From NCBI RefSeq assembly GCF_900177795.1, contig NZ_FXWJ01000001.1, positions 930,001-994,000 on the forward strand: DNA of 64,000 bases, written 5' to 3'. The translations under genes and the position numbers were made by a program. Source of the DNA: Plantibacter elymi (nom. nud.) (GTDB lineage Bacteria > Actinomycetota > Actinomycetes > Actinomycetales > Microbacteriaceae). Under the pieces are notes generated by a model. That model saw nothing but the letters and a program-made list of their open reading frames with translations, made no database searches and had not been told where the DNA came from. This document shows positions 10,645-19,340 of this stretch, piece after piece (position 1 is the first letter of the stretch; each line of letters starts with the position of its first letter).

Positions 10645-10646
10645 CC

Positions 10647-11645
10647 ATGGCGAGTCAGGACTGGTTCGACAAGGACTTCTACAAGGTCCTCGGCGTCAAG
10701 AAGGACGTGACGCCGGCGGAGCTGAAGAAGGTCTACCGGAAGCTCGCGCGGCAGTACCATCCGGACTCCAACCCGGGTGATGCGAAGGCCGAGGCGAAGT
10801 TCAAGGAGATCAGCGAGGCCCACTCGGTCCTCGGCGATCCCGAGCAGCGCAAGGAGTACGACGCCGTTCGCGCCATGGGCGGTGGAGCACGCTTCACCGC
10901 GCCGGGTGCAGGCGGCGGCCAGGGCGGCTTCGAGGACGTCTTCGGGACGATGTTCGGTGGAGGCGGTGGTGGCGGTCGTCAGAGCTACAGCTACCAGCAG
11001 GCTCCTCCCGGGTACGAGGACATCCTCGGCGGCATGTTCGGCCAGGGTGGCTTCGGCCAGACCTCGGGCGGCTTCCGCGGCTACGGCGGACCCACGCCGG
11101 GCCGCGACATCACCGCGCACACGACGATCGACTTCATCACGGCCACGCAGGGCGACACCATCTCCCTGCAGACCTCCGAGGGACGCACCATCAAGGTGAA
11201 GATCCCGGCGGGTGTGTCGGATGGACAGAAGATCCGCCTGCGCGGCAAGGGGCAGCCGAGTCCGGACGGCGGCGAACCCGGCGATATCGTGGTCACCGTG
11301 AGTGTCCGCAAGCATCCCGTGTTCGAACGCGACGGCCTGAACCTCCGCGTCACCGTGCCGGTCACCTTCGTGGAGGCCGCGCTCGGCGCCACGATCGAGG
11401 TTCCGACGCTCGGCGGCGACCCCGTCAAGCTGCGGGTCGCCCCCGGTACGCCGAGCGGCCGCGTCCTGCGCGTCAAGGGCCGCGGTGTCGCGACGACGAA
11501 GGGCACCGGCGACCTCCTGGCCGTCGTGCAGATCGTCGTCCCGGCGCATCTCGGCGGCGAGGCCAAGGAAGCGCTCGAACGGTTCCACGAGCTGGAACCG
11601 AAGGACAACCCCCGCGACGAGCTCATCGCCCGGGCGCGGGGCTAG
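10647..11645 (+). CDS. dnaJ: DnaJ co-chaperone without zinc finger (CbpA-like architecture)
   Basis: A 332-residue J-protein. The J domain (about residues 8-76) carries the HPD motif in RQYHPDSNPG. A long Gly/Phe-rich region (about 85-145, with GGGGGGG and GQGGFGQ runs) follows. The C-terminal substrate domains begin at GRDITAHTTIDF, and a second copy contains LRVTVPVTFVEAALGATIEVPT. There is no CxxCxGxG zinc-finger cluster and no cysteine anywhere in the protein. It is therefore a type II/CbpA-like DnaJ, although it sits in the main dnaK operon. It stimulates DnaK ATPase and delivers clients. Two bases after grpE and 30 before hspR. Confidence 0.93.
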   Translation: MASQDWFDKDFYKVLGVKKDVTPAELKKVYRKLARQYHPDSNPGDAKAEAKFKEISEAHSVLGDPEQRKEYDAVRAMGGGARFTAPGAGGGQGGFEDVFGTMFGGGGGGGRQSYSYQQAPPGYEDILGGMFGQGGFGQTSGGFRGYGGPTPGRDITAHTTIDFITATQGDTISLQTSEGRTIKVKIPAGVSDGQKIRLRGKGQPSPDGGEPGDIVVTVSVRKHPVFERDGLNLRVTVPVTFVEAALGATIEVPTLGGDPVKLRVAPGTPSGRVLRVKGRGVATTKGTGDLLAVVQIVVPAHLGGEAKEALERFHELEPKDNPRDELIARARG

Positions 11646-11675
11646 GAACCAGCAGCACACGGAAGGGCAGGGAGC

Positions 11676-12092
11676 ATGGACGAGCATTCGCCGGTCTTCG
11701 CGATCGCGATGGCTGCCGAGCTCGCAGGCATGCACCCGCAGACCCTTCGACAGTACGACCGGCTCGGGCTCGTGTCGCCGACGCGGACCGCCGGGAAGTC
11801 GCGCAGGTACTCGATGCGCGACATCGCCCAGCTCCGTGAGGTGTCGAGGCTCAGCGCCGAGGGCGTCAGCCTCGAGGGCATCTCCCGCATCCTGACCCTG
11901 GAGAACGAGGTCAGCTCGCTTCAGGGTCGGGTGCGGGAGCTCGAGCACGCGCTCGCCAACGCCCTGCTGCGAACCCCGGGCAACCGGGTGTTCGCCGCCG
12001 GCATGGAGGGGAGCGTCGTCCCGATGCGGAGCGGTACCCGCACCCGCCGCCGGACCGAGGTCGTCGTCTGGCGGCCGTCGCTCTCCGAGTAG
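11676..12092 (+). CDS. hspR: HspR, MerR-family heat-shock repressor
   Basis: A 138-residue regulator. The MerR-type winged HTH is clear: FAIAMAAELAGMHPQTLRQYDRLGLVSP (about 9-36), then RRYSMRDIAQLREVSRLSAEGVSLEGI. A coiled-coil (LENEVSSLQGRVRELEHAL, ~87-105) and a basic C-terminal tail follow. HspR represses dnaK, clpB and related genes by binding HAIR sites; four such sites lie in this window. It depends on DnaK as co-repressor in other actinobacteria. GGGAG lies just before the ATG. Being last in its own repressed operon gives negative feedback. A strong hairpin follows the stop. Confidence 0.96.
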   Translation: MDEHSPVFAIAMAAELAGMHPQTLRQYDRLGLVSPTRTAGKSRRYSMRDIAQLREVSRLSAEGVSLEGISRILTLENEVSSLQGRVRELEHALANALLRTPGNRVFAAGMEGSVVPMRSGTRTRRRTEVVVWRPSLSE

Positions 12093-12100
12093 CCGACCAC

Positions 12101-12152
12101 AGCGCACTCGTGGTCGTCATCCCGCGTGGATGACGACAACGAGTGCGCTTTC
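12101..12152 (+). terminator. Terminator of the dnaK operon
   Basis: Bases 12101-12121 (starting AGCGCACTCG) pair with 12129-12149 over 21 positions with one mismatch around a 7-base loop (CCGCGTG). A short TTTC tail follows. It starts 9 bases after the hspR stop and separates the operon from the next gene. Confidence 0.75.
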
Positions 12153-12182
12153 GTGTGGGTGCACGCCGCGTAGGGTTGGGGC

Positions 12183-12827
12183 ATGAGCGCGCAGCCCGTG
12201 GTGACGAAGCCGGACCCGGCGCAGACCGCGCCCGCGACGGCCCGGAGGCGGCGCGGCGCCCGGCTGACCGGACTGACCGCCTACCCCCTCATGTACTTCG
12301 GGCTCATCGCGGGCGTGCTCCCGCTGCTCACGCTCATCGTGATCGGCGCCCCGATCCTCGTCGGCGTCCTGCTCGGTGCGGGCGAGGCCGAATGGGTCGA
12401 GGGCTTCTCGCGCGTGTTCGGCTTCATCCTGCTCTTCCTGTCACCGCCGTTCGGTGCCTGGGTGTGGGGGTACGTCGCGCTCGGGGTCGTCGCCTTCCTC
12501 GGTGGCATCGCCCTCAGCCTGCGGATCCTGCGACGTCACGGCGTGCGTCGCGCGGGAGCCGTCACGCACTGGGGCATGTGGGCCACCGTCCCGCTGCAGC
12601 TCATCTTCGCGGTCATCAGTGTGGTCATCGTGTTCGGCGCGATCGCGAGCATCAGAGCCGAGGACGCCAGTGGACTCGAGACCGTCCGCGCCTTCGGCCA
12701 GGGCGTCGCCATCGCCACGGTCGTCAACCTCTTCGTCTCCGCCGGGCTCGGCGTCCTGCTGTTCCCGGTGGTCCTCCGAGCAGTGAAGGCGGAGAAGCCG
12801 GCTCGACGCGCGCGCCGACGCGGCTGA
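12183..12827 (+). CDS. Multi-pass membrane protein of unknown function
   Basis: A 214-residue protein with a basic, Ala/Pro-rich cytosolic N-terminus (about 1-28). Four to five hydrophobic segments follow: near 35-62, 78-92, 98-117, 133-158 and 172-198. The C-terminus is very basic (KPARRARRRG). I recognise no family. TAGGGT at 12171-12176 ends six bases before the ATG with no ribosome site, so the transcript is probably leaderless and independent of the dnaK operon. The Arg-rich tail points to a cytoplasmic C-terminus. Confidence 0.65.
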   Translation: MSAQPVVTKPDPAQTAPATARRRRGARLTGLTAYPLMYFGLIAGVLPLLTLIVIGAPILVGVLLGAGEAEWVEGFSRVFGFILLFLSPPFGAWVWGYVALGVVAFLGGIALSLRILRRHGVRRAGAVTHWGMWATVPLQLIFAVISVVIVFGAIASIRAEDASGLETVRAFGQGVAIATVVNLFVSAGLGVLLFPVVLRAVKAEKPARRARRRG

Positions 12828-12911
12828 CCACTGGACGGTGTCGGTCCCCGGGAGCAGAATCGCTGCATCAGCCGGTCCAGGCTGTGTCGCCGCTCCAGAA
12901 GGGAAGCAGCC

Positions 12912-13304
12912 ATGACCACGATGCCGATCGCCGTCGATCCTCCCTCCATGTACACGAGCCCCGCCTTCGCGCAGGGCATGATCCTCCCGGCCGGCCCGAC
13001 GCTGTTCATCGGCGGACAGAACGGCGTCGACGCCGAGGGCGCACTCCTCGACGGCCTCGGCCCGCAGACGGAGCAGGCGCTCCGCAACGTCCTCACCGTG
13101 CTCGCCGAAGCCGGTTCCGGGCCCGAGCACGTCGCGAAGCTCACCATCTACCTCGCGCCAGGGATCGATCCGTCCGACGGCTACGCGGCGACCGCGGCGG
13201 TCTGGGGCGGTCGCCGGACCGCAGTCACGGTCGTCTCCGTGGCGCCCGCACGTCCGGGAGCGCTCGTCGAGATCGACGCCGTGGCGGCGGTACCCGCGTC
13301 CTGA
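12912..13304 (+). CDS. RidA/YjgF-family protein (enamine/imine deaminase-like)
   Basis: A 130-residue protein of RidA size. The pattern SPAFAQGMILPAG, then LFIGGQNGVDAEG, and a final RPGALVEIDAVA match the family. The Arg in the last motif corresponds to the substrate-carboxylate-binding Arg of RidA. These trimers hydrolyse reactive enamine/imine intermediates from PLP enzymes. It differs from the archetypal RidA subgroup in the N-terminal half, so a deaminase role for another substrate is possible. Ribosome site AAGGGAAG precedes the ATG. The short gaps to its neighbours do not tell a function. Confidence 0.85.
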   Translation: MTTMPIAVDPPSMYTSPAFAQGMILPAGPTLFIGGQNGVDAEGALLDGLGPQTEQALRNVLTVLAEAGSGPEHVAKLTIYLAPGIDPSDGYAATAAVWGGRRTAVTVVSVAPARPGALVEIDAVAAVPAS

Positions 13305-13346
13305 CCCCGCTAACCCGTGCGGACGACCCGCCGGTACGCTGAGGGG

Positions 13347-14549
13347 ATGCCCGAGTTCTCCTTCGACGCGCTGCGCCGGTTCCCCGATCACGAGGCACCG
13401 AACCTCTTCGCCGTCGACGCGACCGACCGGCTGCTGCTCGACGAAGCGGCCGCTGCCCTGGCCGGGCGGGTACCGACGCCCGGCGAGATCGTCGTCGTCG
13501 GCGACGCCTACGGGGCGCTCACCCTCGGTGCCATCGCACTCCTGGGGGCGGCGGACGTCCGGGTCCACCAGGACGCGGCGGTCGGCGAGCGGGCGCTCGC
13601 GGCGAACGCCGAGCGGCTCGGCGTCGACGGCGGCTTCCGCAACCTGCCGCTCGGCGAGGAGCTGTTCACGGGCGCGTCACTCGTCCTCGTCCAACTCCCG
13701 AAGCACCTCGAAGCACTGCATGAGATCGCCGCTGCAGCCGCCCGCTGGGGCGCTGCGGACGTCCGTCTCCTGGCCGGTGGACGGGTGAAGCACCTGACGC
13801 CCGCGATGAACGACGTCCTTGGCCGGAGCTTCTCGACCGTCACTGCGAGCCTCGCCCGTCAGAAGTCCCGAGTGCTCCGCGCGAGCGAGCCGGTGACCGC
13901 CGCCGCCGTCGAGGGAGAGCGTGACGCGGTCGACGCCACGGCCTCGACCGCGCTGCGCACCGAGCACCATGCCGACATCGGCCTGACCATCGCCGCCGCC
14001 GGGGCGGCGTTCGCCGGCACGAAGCTCGACATCGGTACCCGCTTCCTGCTCGAGGCGCTGCCGGAGATCGCGCCCGACGCCCGGACGGCCATCGACCTCG
14101 GCTGCGGCACCGGCGTCCTCGCGGTGTCGCTCGCCATCGCCCGGCCCGAGCTCGCGGTCATCGCGACCGACCAGTCCGCTGCAGCGGTCGCCTCGACCAC
14201 CGCGACCATCGCCGCCAACGACGACACCGACCGCCGACTGGCCGAGCGCATCACGGTGCTCCGCGACGACGGCCTGTCGATGCAGCCGGACGCGTCAGCC
14301 GACCTCATCGTCCTGAACCCGCCGTTCCACAGCGGGACCACCGTCCACACGGGCGTCGCCCACGACCTGTTCGCCGAGGCCGCGCGCGTCCTGCAGCCGG
14401 GTGGCATCCTCGCCGTCGTGTGGAACTCGCACCTCGGCTACCGGGCCGCCCTCGAGCGGCTCGTCGGTCCGACGAGGCAGCTTGCGCGCAACCAGAAGTT
14501 CACGGTGACGGTCTCGCAGCCCCGCGCCGCCGACGGGCCGCGTCCGTAA
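13347..14549 (+). CDS. Class I SAM-dependent methyltransferase, RsmC/RlmG-like
   Basis: A 400-residue protein in two halves, as in RsmC (16S rRNA m2G1207) and RlmG (23S rRNA m2G1835). The N-terminal half is a degenerate methyltransferase-like domain. The C-terminal half has the SAM site AIDLGCGTGVLAVSLA (near residue 248) and the catalytic VLNPPFHSG motif (near 325), typical of guanine-N2 methyltransferases. Which rRNA base is modified cannot be decided from sequence alone. I chose the ATG at 13347 over an in-frame upstream ATG at 13317 because the TACGCT box at 13335-13340 ends 6 bases before it. It is convergent with the lipoprotein gene downstream. Confidence 0.85.
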   Translation: MPEFSFDALRRFPDHEAPNLFAVDATDRLLLDEAAAALAGRVPTPGEIVVVGDAYGALTLGAIALLGAADVRVHQDAAVGERALAANAERLGVDGGFRNLPLGEELFTGASLVLVQLPKHLEALHEIAAAAARWGAADVRLLAGGRVKHLTPAMNDVLGRSFSTVTASLARQKSRVLRASEPVTAAAVEGERDAVDATASTALRTEHHADIGLTIAAAGAAFAGTKLDIGTRFLLEALPEIAPDARTAIDLGCGTGVLAVSLAIARPELAVIATDQSAAAVASTTATIAANDDTDRRLAERITVLRDDGLSMQPDASADLIVLNPPFHSGTTVHTGVAHDLFAEAARVLQPGGILAVVWNSHLGYRAALERLVGPTRQLARNQKFTVTVSQPRAADGPRP

Positions 14550-14633
14550 CTCCTGCTGCTCGGACCGTCCGGTGGGCACCGGCCGCTCGGACACCGGCGT
14601 CCTCGACCGTCCGGCACGGGCGTTGCAGGAGTT
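14548..14633. terminator. Inverted repeat between convergent genes, possible bidirectional terminator
   Basis: AACTCCTGC at 14548-14556 is repeated as its reverse complement GCAGGAGTT at 14625-14633. Smaller CGGACCGTCCGG/CACCGG palindromes lie between them. The structure occupies nearly the whole gap between the convergent methyltransferase and lipoprotein genes, so a shared terminator is likely. The long spacer makes the fold uncertain. Confidence 0.45.
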
Positions 14634-14640
14634 GTGGACG

Positions 14641-16104
14641 TCAGGCGGCGTTCCAGAGGCGCTCGATGCGCTCGCGGAGCGCGGTCTCCTCCGGGGACTC
14701 GTCGGCGTACTCGGAGGCGTCGATCGTGATGGTGTCGATCGCGTCGAACCACCACGTCCCCCGCTCGCCGTCGACACCGATCCTCGTCCAGGTCCCCGGC
14801 GCGATGCCGGCCTTGACGAGCCCGATCGCCGCCCCGAGTGTCGCGTCGTCCGCCGCGCGGACGTCCACCTGCAGGCGGCCGGCGCTGCCCTCGAACGAAG
14901 CCAGTGAGCCCGATGCGGTCAGCTGCTCGACCAGGGTGAACAGCGATGCGACGTCGAGCCGCGAGCCGGTCACCGAGAACGTGCCGTTTGCGACAGGGCC
15001 GCCGATCCGGAGCGACTCGACGACCGACGCCGCCGGCAGCGCATCGAGGGCGTCGAGGGCGGCGCGCCCCGCCGCCGGATCCGACACGGCGATCCCGAGG
15101 CGGTCACTCGACGCCGCGATCGCGGTCACGCCGGGTACCGCGCTAAGCGCCTGGACAACCGGCAGCATCTCCGCCGACTGGACGCCGTCATCCCAGGTGA
15201 CGATGCCGCCCTGGACCTCCACTGCGACGTCCGCCGGAACCGCGCCTGTCGCCACTGCGGTGGCGGCGGCCACGTCGTCGACGCTCGCGATGCGGAGGTC
15301 GATCGTGTCCGGGGTCAGGGTGGCGCCGATCACCTCGAACTGCTCGGCGACGGCCAGGTAGGCGGCGCGGGTCGGGCCGGGGTCGCCGCTGGCCGTCGCG
15401 TCGTCGTCGGCGCCTGACGAGATGGAGAACCGCGCGGTCGCGTCCCAGTCGGGGAGGCCGGGGGCCGCATCGTCGGCATCGTCCTCGCCGGGTTCGGCCG
15501 GGTCGACACCGTCGTCGCTGCGGCCGGTGACGATCGCGGCGGCGTAGGCGGGTGTCGCGTCGGCGGTCGACCTGGCCAGGTCGTAGGCGGCGAGGAAGTC
15601 CTCACCGGGACGCGCCACGAGGGTGAGCGAGGACGCACGCGCTCCGTCGGTGCCAGCGGAGGCGAGCTGCAGCTCGCCTCCCGGGACGCCCTCGTCCTCG
15701 AGCGAGGCGAGCAGCTCCAGCTGGGTCGCGTTGTCGGCCCGTCGGTCGAGGACGGACAGGGTGAACCCGCGGACGGTGAGGTCGACGCCCTCCCACGTCG
15801 CTCCAGCGCTCCGCTTCGCCTGCTTGTTCAGGAACCCGCCGATGCGGTCCACGATCGCGCTCAGCCGAGCGTCGGAGACGTCGTCGTCCATGAGCACCGA
15901 CGCCGATGCCGTTCCGCTCCACGGCAGGGTGTTGCTCCCGGTCGTGTCGACATCGGCCACCTCCGGGACGCCGTCCAGGAGCTGCTCGAAGTCCCGCCCG
16001 GCGGCGGAAGCCGCGTTCACGTCGCCACAGCCTGAGAGGCAGAGGACGGCTGCCATGGCGAACAGCGCCGTGGCGGCGGTTCGGATCGTGCGGTTCTGCG
16101 GCAT
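14641..16104 (-). CDS. Secreted lipoprotein of unknown function
   Basis: A 487-residue protein with a clear lipoprotein signal: basic start (MPQNRTIR), hydrophobic core, and lipobox LSGC with Cys at about residue 26. The mature part is rich in Ala, Asp, Val and Thr, and looks like repeated alpha/beta units of about 70-90 residues. Acidic insertions occur near residues 195-215 (GVDPAEPGEDDADDAAPG). No catalytic motif is evident. A TAGGGT box on the minus strand (16111-16116) ends six bases before the ATG, suggesting leaderless mRNA. The gene is divergent from the DUF817 gene. Attachment to the outer face of the membrane is predicted. Confidence 0.7.
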   Translation of the reverse strand: MPQNRTIRTAATALFAMAAVLCLSGCGDVNAASAAGRDFEQLLDGVPEVADVDTTGSNTLPWSGTASASVLMDDDVSDARLSAIVDRIGGFLNKQAKRSAGATWEGVDLTVRGFTLSVLDRRADNATQLELLASLEDEGVPGGELQLASAGTDGARASSLTLVARPGEDFLAAYDLARSTADATPAYAAAIVTGRSDDGVDPAEPGEDDADDAAPGLPDWDATARFSISSGADDDATASGDPGPTRAAYLAVAEQFEVIGATLTPDTIDLRIASVDDVAAATAVATGAVPADVAVEVQGGIVTWDDGVQSAEMLPVVQALSAVPGVTAIAASSDRLGIAVSDPAAGRAALDALDALPAASVVESLRIGGPVANGTFSVTGSRLDVASLFTLVEQLTASGSLASFEGSAGRLQVDVRAADDATLGAAIGLVKAGIAPGTWTRIGVDGERGTWWFDAIDTITIDASEYADESPEETALRERIERLWNAA

Positions 16105-16195
16105 GGATCCACCCTAGGAGCCGCACGTCGCAGCCCGCGTCGGGGCGGTCCCGACGTCTCAGGTGCGGCGCCGAGTGTGCCCGTATGCTGGCCCG

Positions 16196-17113
16196 ATGTC
16201 CGAGCCGTCCACCCCCGCAGACGGAGCACCTCGCGGCTCGCGCCGCCGGGATCGGCACGATCTCACCGCGGTCGAGCGCTGGATCGACGACCGGGCCAAC
16301 CGGCTCCTGCGCGACGCCCCCGACGGCGGTGCGCGGGCGAAGCTGGTCGAGTTCCTCGTCTTCGGAGCGAAACAGGCGTGGGCGTGCATCTTCGGCGCAG
16401 CGATGCTCACGGTCATCGTCGCCGCCCGCCTCTGGTACCCGGACGACGTCTGGCTCGCCCGCAACGACGCGCTCGTCATCGCTGCCATCGTGATCCAGGC
16501 GGTCATGATCACCACGCGGCTCGAGACCGGCCGTGAGCTCTGGGTGATCGTCCTGTTCCACGTCGTCGGGACGGGCATGGAACTGTTCAAGACCGGGGTG
16601 GGGTCGTGGGAGTACGACGGCGGCGGGGTCCTGCACCTCGGCGCCGTGCCGTTGTACACCGGGTTCATGTACGCGGCCGTCGGGTCGTACATGGTCCGCG
16701 TGTACCGGCTCTTCGACCTCCGGTTCGACCGCTATCCACCGGTGTGGCTCACGACGATCATCGCGACCGGCATCTACGTGAACTTCTTCAGCCAGCACGT
16801 CATCGTGGATCTGCGATGGGTGCTGCTCGCAGCCGTCCTCGTCGTGTTCGCTCGGACGATGATGCACTTCCGCGTGTTCCGTCGGACGCACCGCATGCCC
16901 GTGCTGGTGGCGTTCCTGCTCGTGGCCTGCTTCATCTGGATCGCCGAGAACATCGGGACGATCACGGGCGCCTGGCTGTACCCGAATCAGGAGGACGGCT
17001 GGCAGCTCGTCCCGCTCACGAAGCTCGTGTCGTGGTTCCTCCTCATGATGATCTCGGTGGTGATGGTCACCTGGGTGTACCCGCCGAAGCGGCCCGATCG
17101 CCTCCCGACCTGA
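16196..17113 (+). CDS. DUF817 family integral membrane protein
   Basis: A 305-residue protein. A charged N-terminus of ~45 residues precedes about eight hydrophobic segments. Motifs such as FGAKQAWACIFG, YDGGGVLHLGAVPLYTGFMYAAVGSY and WIAENIGTITGAWLYPNQ match the DUF817 family as I recall it. Its biochemical role is unknown. I chose ATG 16196 over an in-frame upstream ATG at 16163 because TATGCT at 16184-16189 ends six bases before it and no ribosome site precedes either. The two divergent genes 16104(-) and 16196(+) therefore both appear leaderless with back-to-back promoters in a 91-base gap. Confidence 0.8.
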   Translation: MSEPSTPADGAPRGSRRRDRHDLTAVERWIDDRANRLLRDAPDGGARAKLVEFLVFGAKQAWACIFGAAMLTVIVAARLWYPDDVWLARNDALVIAAIVIQAVMITTRLETGRELWVIVLFHVVGTGMELFKTGVGSWEYDGGGVLHLGAVPLYTGFMYAAVGSYMVRVYRLFDLRFDRYPPVWLTTIIATGIYVNFFSQHVIVDLRWVLLAAVLVVFARTMMHFRVFRRTHRMPVLVAFLLVACFIWIAENIGTITGAWLYPNQEDGWQLVPLTKLVSWFLLMMISVVMVTWVYPPKRPDRLPT

Positions 17114-17218
17114 GCCGCCTGCTGTCAACGGTTGCTGAATGCGGTCCGCGCACCGGGTAGGGTTCGGGAGTGAGCGGCCCGAGCCCGGTGATCGCTCGTC
17201 CCCTTCCGGAGAGCAGCC

Positions 17219-19003
17219 ATGGCCCAGCGTCAGCCCCAGGACCCACGCTTCCGTGATCGTGGCGGCGCTCGGCCGGCTCCCGCCCGGACGGCTCCCGTTC
17301 AGCCGGGCCAGGCTCGGCCCGCCCCCGCGCGACCTGCCGCCGCTCCACGGCCCGCATCGCCGGCCGTGGGCATCTCCGTCCCGGCCGCGGCCGCCGCACC
17401 CCTGCCGCGGACCAACCACCTCTTCGCCGGGGCGCAGTTCGCGTTCATCGCCTCGATCCTGATGCTCGGGCTGTACATCGGCCTGACCTCGACGTGGACC
17501 CTGCTGGAACCCGACTTCCTCATCGGGCTCTCCCTGACGGCCGCGGCGACGTCTCTGCTCTTCGCCGTGCCACCGTCCGGTGCGCTCCGTGGTCTGCTCG
17601 TGCTCGTACCGACCATCGACATCCTCGCCGTCGGGTTCTTCCGCGACACCCTGCCGAACCTGCCGACGTCGGGTCTCCTCATCGTCATCCCGGTGCTCTG
17701 GCTCGCCGGTGGGTTCGGGGTCTCGGCACTGCCCGTCCCGGTGTTCGGAGCGATCTTCGTCTCCCTCATCCCGGTCGCGCGCGCCGGAGCGTGGCCGACG
17801 ACGCCTGGCGGGTGGGGTGCGATCTGCATCCTGCCGGCCCTGGTCCTCATCATGACCGTCACCGTGCACCTGGCCGCGCGCCAGCTCCGCGCCCACGAGG
17901 GACGGGCGCGCATCGCGCTCGCCGCGGCGACGGAGGCGGCAGCCATCGCGACGACGGTCTCGGAATCCGTCGACGCCGCCGTCGCCTTCTTCCGGCCGGA
18001 CGGCACGGCGGCGCTCCGGAACGAGGCCACGTACGAGCAGGCCCGACTGGCGGGGTTCGACCCCAAGACCCGGGCCGGCGTCCACGTCTACGGACCGGAC
18101 CGGAAGACCCGGCTGCCACCCGAGAAGCAGGTCATCAACCGGGCGTTGCGCGGAGAGAGCTTCCGTGGCGATCTGTACTGGGTGGGGCAGCCGGGCGACC
18201 AGCGCGCCATCATCGGGAACGCGCGACAGGTGCATACCGACGAGGGCACGTTCGTGGGCACCATCACCGTCGGTCACGACGTCACCGACCTCGCCGACGC
18301 GGTGGCGCTGCGCGAAGCGTTCCTCATCGACGTCTCCCACGAACTCCGCACCCCGTTGACGTCGATCATCGGCTACCTCGACCTCCTCACCGAAGGACAT
18401 GATCTGCAGCAGCTCGGGCTGGAGCGTGAGGTCTCCACGATCCAGCGCAACGCGGAGCAGCTGTACGCGATCATCGGGGACCTGCTCGCGGCGGGCGACG
18501 CCGAGATGCGCGTGCGGATCGCCCTCACCGACGTCGCCGACATCGCCCGGGAGAGCGCGGCCGCGATCCTCCCGCAGGCGTCGGAGGCCGGCGTGACCGT
18601 CCGAGCCGAGGTCCCCCCGCACGTGGAATTGGAGGGCGACGGTGGCCGGCTCCGCCAGGTCCTCGACAACCTGCTGTCGAATGCGGTGAAGTACACGCCG
18701 CGCGGCGGGCGCGTCGTCGTGACCGTCGGGGTGGACGGGACGACCTGCACCGTCACCATCGCGGACACCGGCATCGGCATCTCGCCGGACGACCAGCGGC
18801 AGCTTTTCGACCGCTTCTTCCGAGCCAGGGAAGTCCGCGACGATGCGCGGCCCGGTGTCGGCCTCGGGCTGTCGATCGTGAAGTCCATCACCGAGGCGCA
18901 TCACGGCTGGATCACCGTGTCCAGCCGCCCGGGCCGCGGCTCCACCTTCACTGTGACCCTGCCGCTCCGCCAGCCGCGCGCCGGCGCACCGTCCGCTTCC
19001 TGA
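17219..19003 (+). CDS. Membrane sensor histidine kinase (orphan)
   Basis: A 594-residue kinase. An unusual N-terminal ~55 residues are a Pro/Ala/Arg low-complexity tail (ARPAPARTAP and similar). About six hydrophobic segments follow (65-225), then a PAS-like region (about 235-355). The HisKA domain has phospho-acceptor His near residue 374 in DVSHELRTP. The HATPase domain shows VLDNLLSNAVKYTPRGG, DTGIGIS and VGLGLSIV. It should autophosphorylate and signal to a response regulator, but none is encoded next to it. A TAGGGT box at about 17158-17163 gives a leader of ~50 bases, and GGAGAG before the ATG is the ribosome site. Confidence 0.9.
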   Translation: MAQRQPQDPRFRDRGGARPAPARTAPVQPGQARPAPARPAAAPRPASPAVGISVPAAAAAPLPRTNHLFAGAQFAFIASILMLGLYIGLTSTWTLLEPDFLIGLSLTAAATSLLFAVPPSGALRGLLVLVPTIDILAVGFFRDTLPNLPTSGLLIVIPVLWLAGGFGVSALPVPVFGAIFVSLIPVARAGAWPTTPGGWGAICILPALVLIMTVTVHLAARQLRAHEGRARIALAAATEAAAIATTVSESVDAAVAFFRPDGTAALRNEATYEQARLAGFDPKTRAGVHVYGPDRKTRLPPEKQVINRALRGESFRGDLYWVGQPGDQRAIIGNARQVHTDEGTFVGTITVGHDVTDLADAVALREAFLIDVSHELRTPLTSIIGYLDLLTEGHDLQQLGLEREVSTIQRNAEQLYAIIGDLLAAGDAEMRVRIALTDVADIARESAAAILPQASEAGVTVRAEVPPHVELEGDGGRLRQVLDNLLSNAVKYTPRGGRVVVTVGVDGTTCTVTIADTGIGISPDDQRQLFDRFFRAREVRDDARPGVGLGLSIVKSITEAHHGWITVSSRPGRGSTFTVTLPLRQPRAGAPSAS

Positions 19004-19055
19004 GTCGGATCCCGGCAGGGAGGCGCTGCGGCACGCATCGTGGGAGGCTTGGAGG

Positions 19056-19340
19056 ATGGCGCAGATCCTCGACCAGCCGATCGTCGACGAGGCGACCCTC
19101 ACCATGCAACCGTGGGTCACCATCGTGTGGAACGACCCGGTCAACCTCATGTCCTACGTCTCGCTCGTGTTCCGCAGCTACTTCGGCTACACCCACGAGG
19201 AGGCGGAGCGACTCATGCTCGCCGTGCACCACGAGGGCCGCGCGGTCGTCGCGACCGGCAACCGCGAGGAGATGGAGCGCCACGTCGAAGCCATGCACGG
19301 GTACGGGCTCTGGGCCTCGCTCGCGAAGGCCGACGCATGA
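19056..19340 (+). CDS. clpS: ClpS, adaptor for Clp protease
   Basis: A 94-residue protein with the ClpS core: WVTIVWNDPVNLMSYV (about 23-38), where the NDP/D and M residues form the N-degron pocket. It is followed by FGYTHEEAERLMLAVHHEGRAVVATG. ClpS delivers proteins with destabilising N-terminal residues to ClpC/ClpA-ClpP. The stop overlaps the ATG of a DUF2017 gene (ATGA at 19337-19340), a pairing common in actinobacteria. GGAGG lies immediately before the start codon. It is functionally linked to the ClpC-type ATPase at 5.2-7.8 kb, although not adjacent. Confidence 0.95.
   Translation: MAQILDQPIVDEATLTMQPWVTIVWNDPVNLMSYVSLVFRSYFGYTHEEAERLMLAVHHEGRAVVATGNREEMERHVEAMHGYGLWASLAKADA

Noticed and set aside
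15602-19150. Minus-strand open frame of 1182 codons
   Set aside because: It runs antisense through the lipoprotein's own strand frame, DUF817, kinase and clpS genes. The residues are Arg/Gly/Asp/His-rich low complexity typical of GC-rich shadow frames, and the firmly recognised plus-strand genes explain this DNA.
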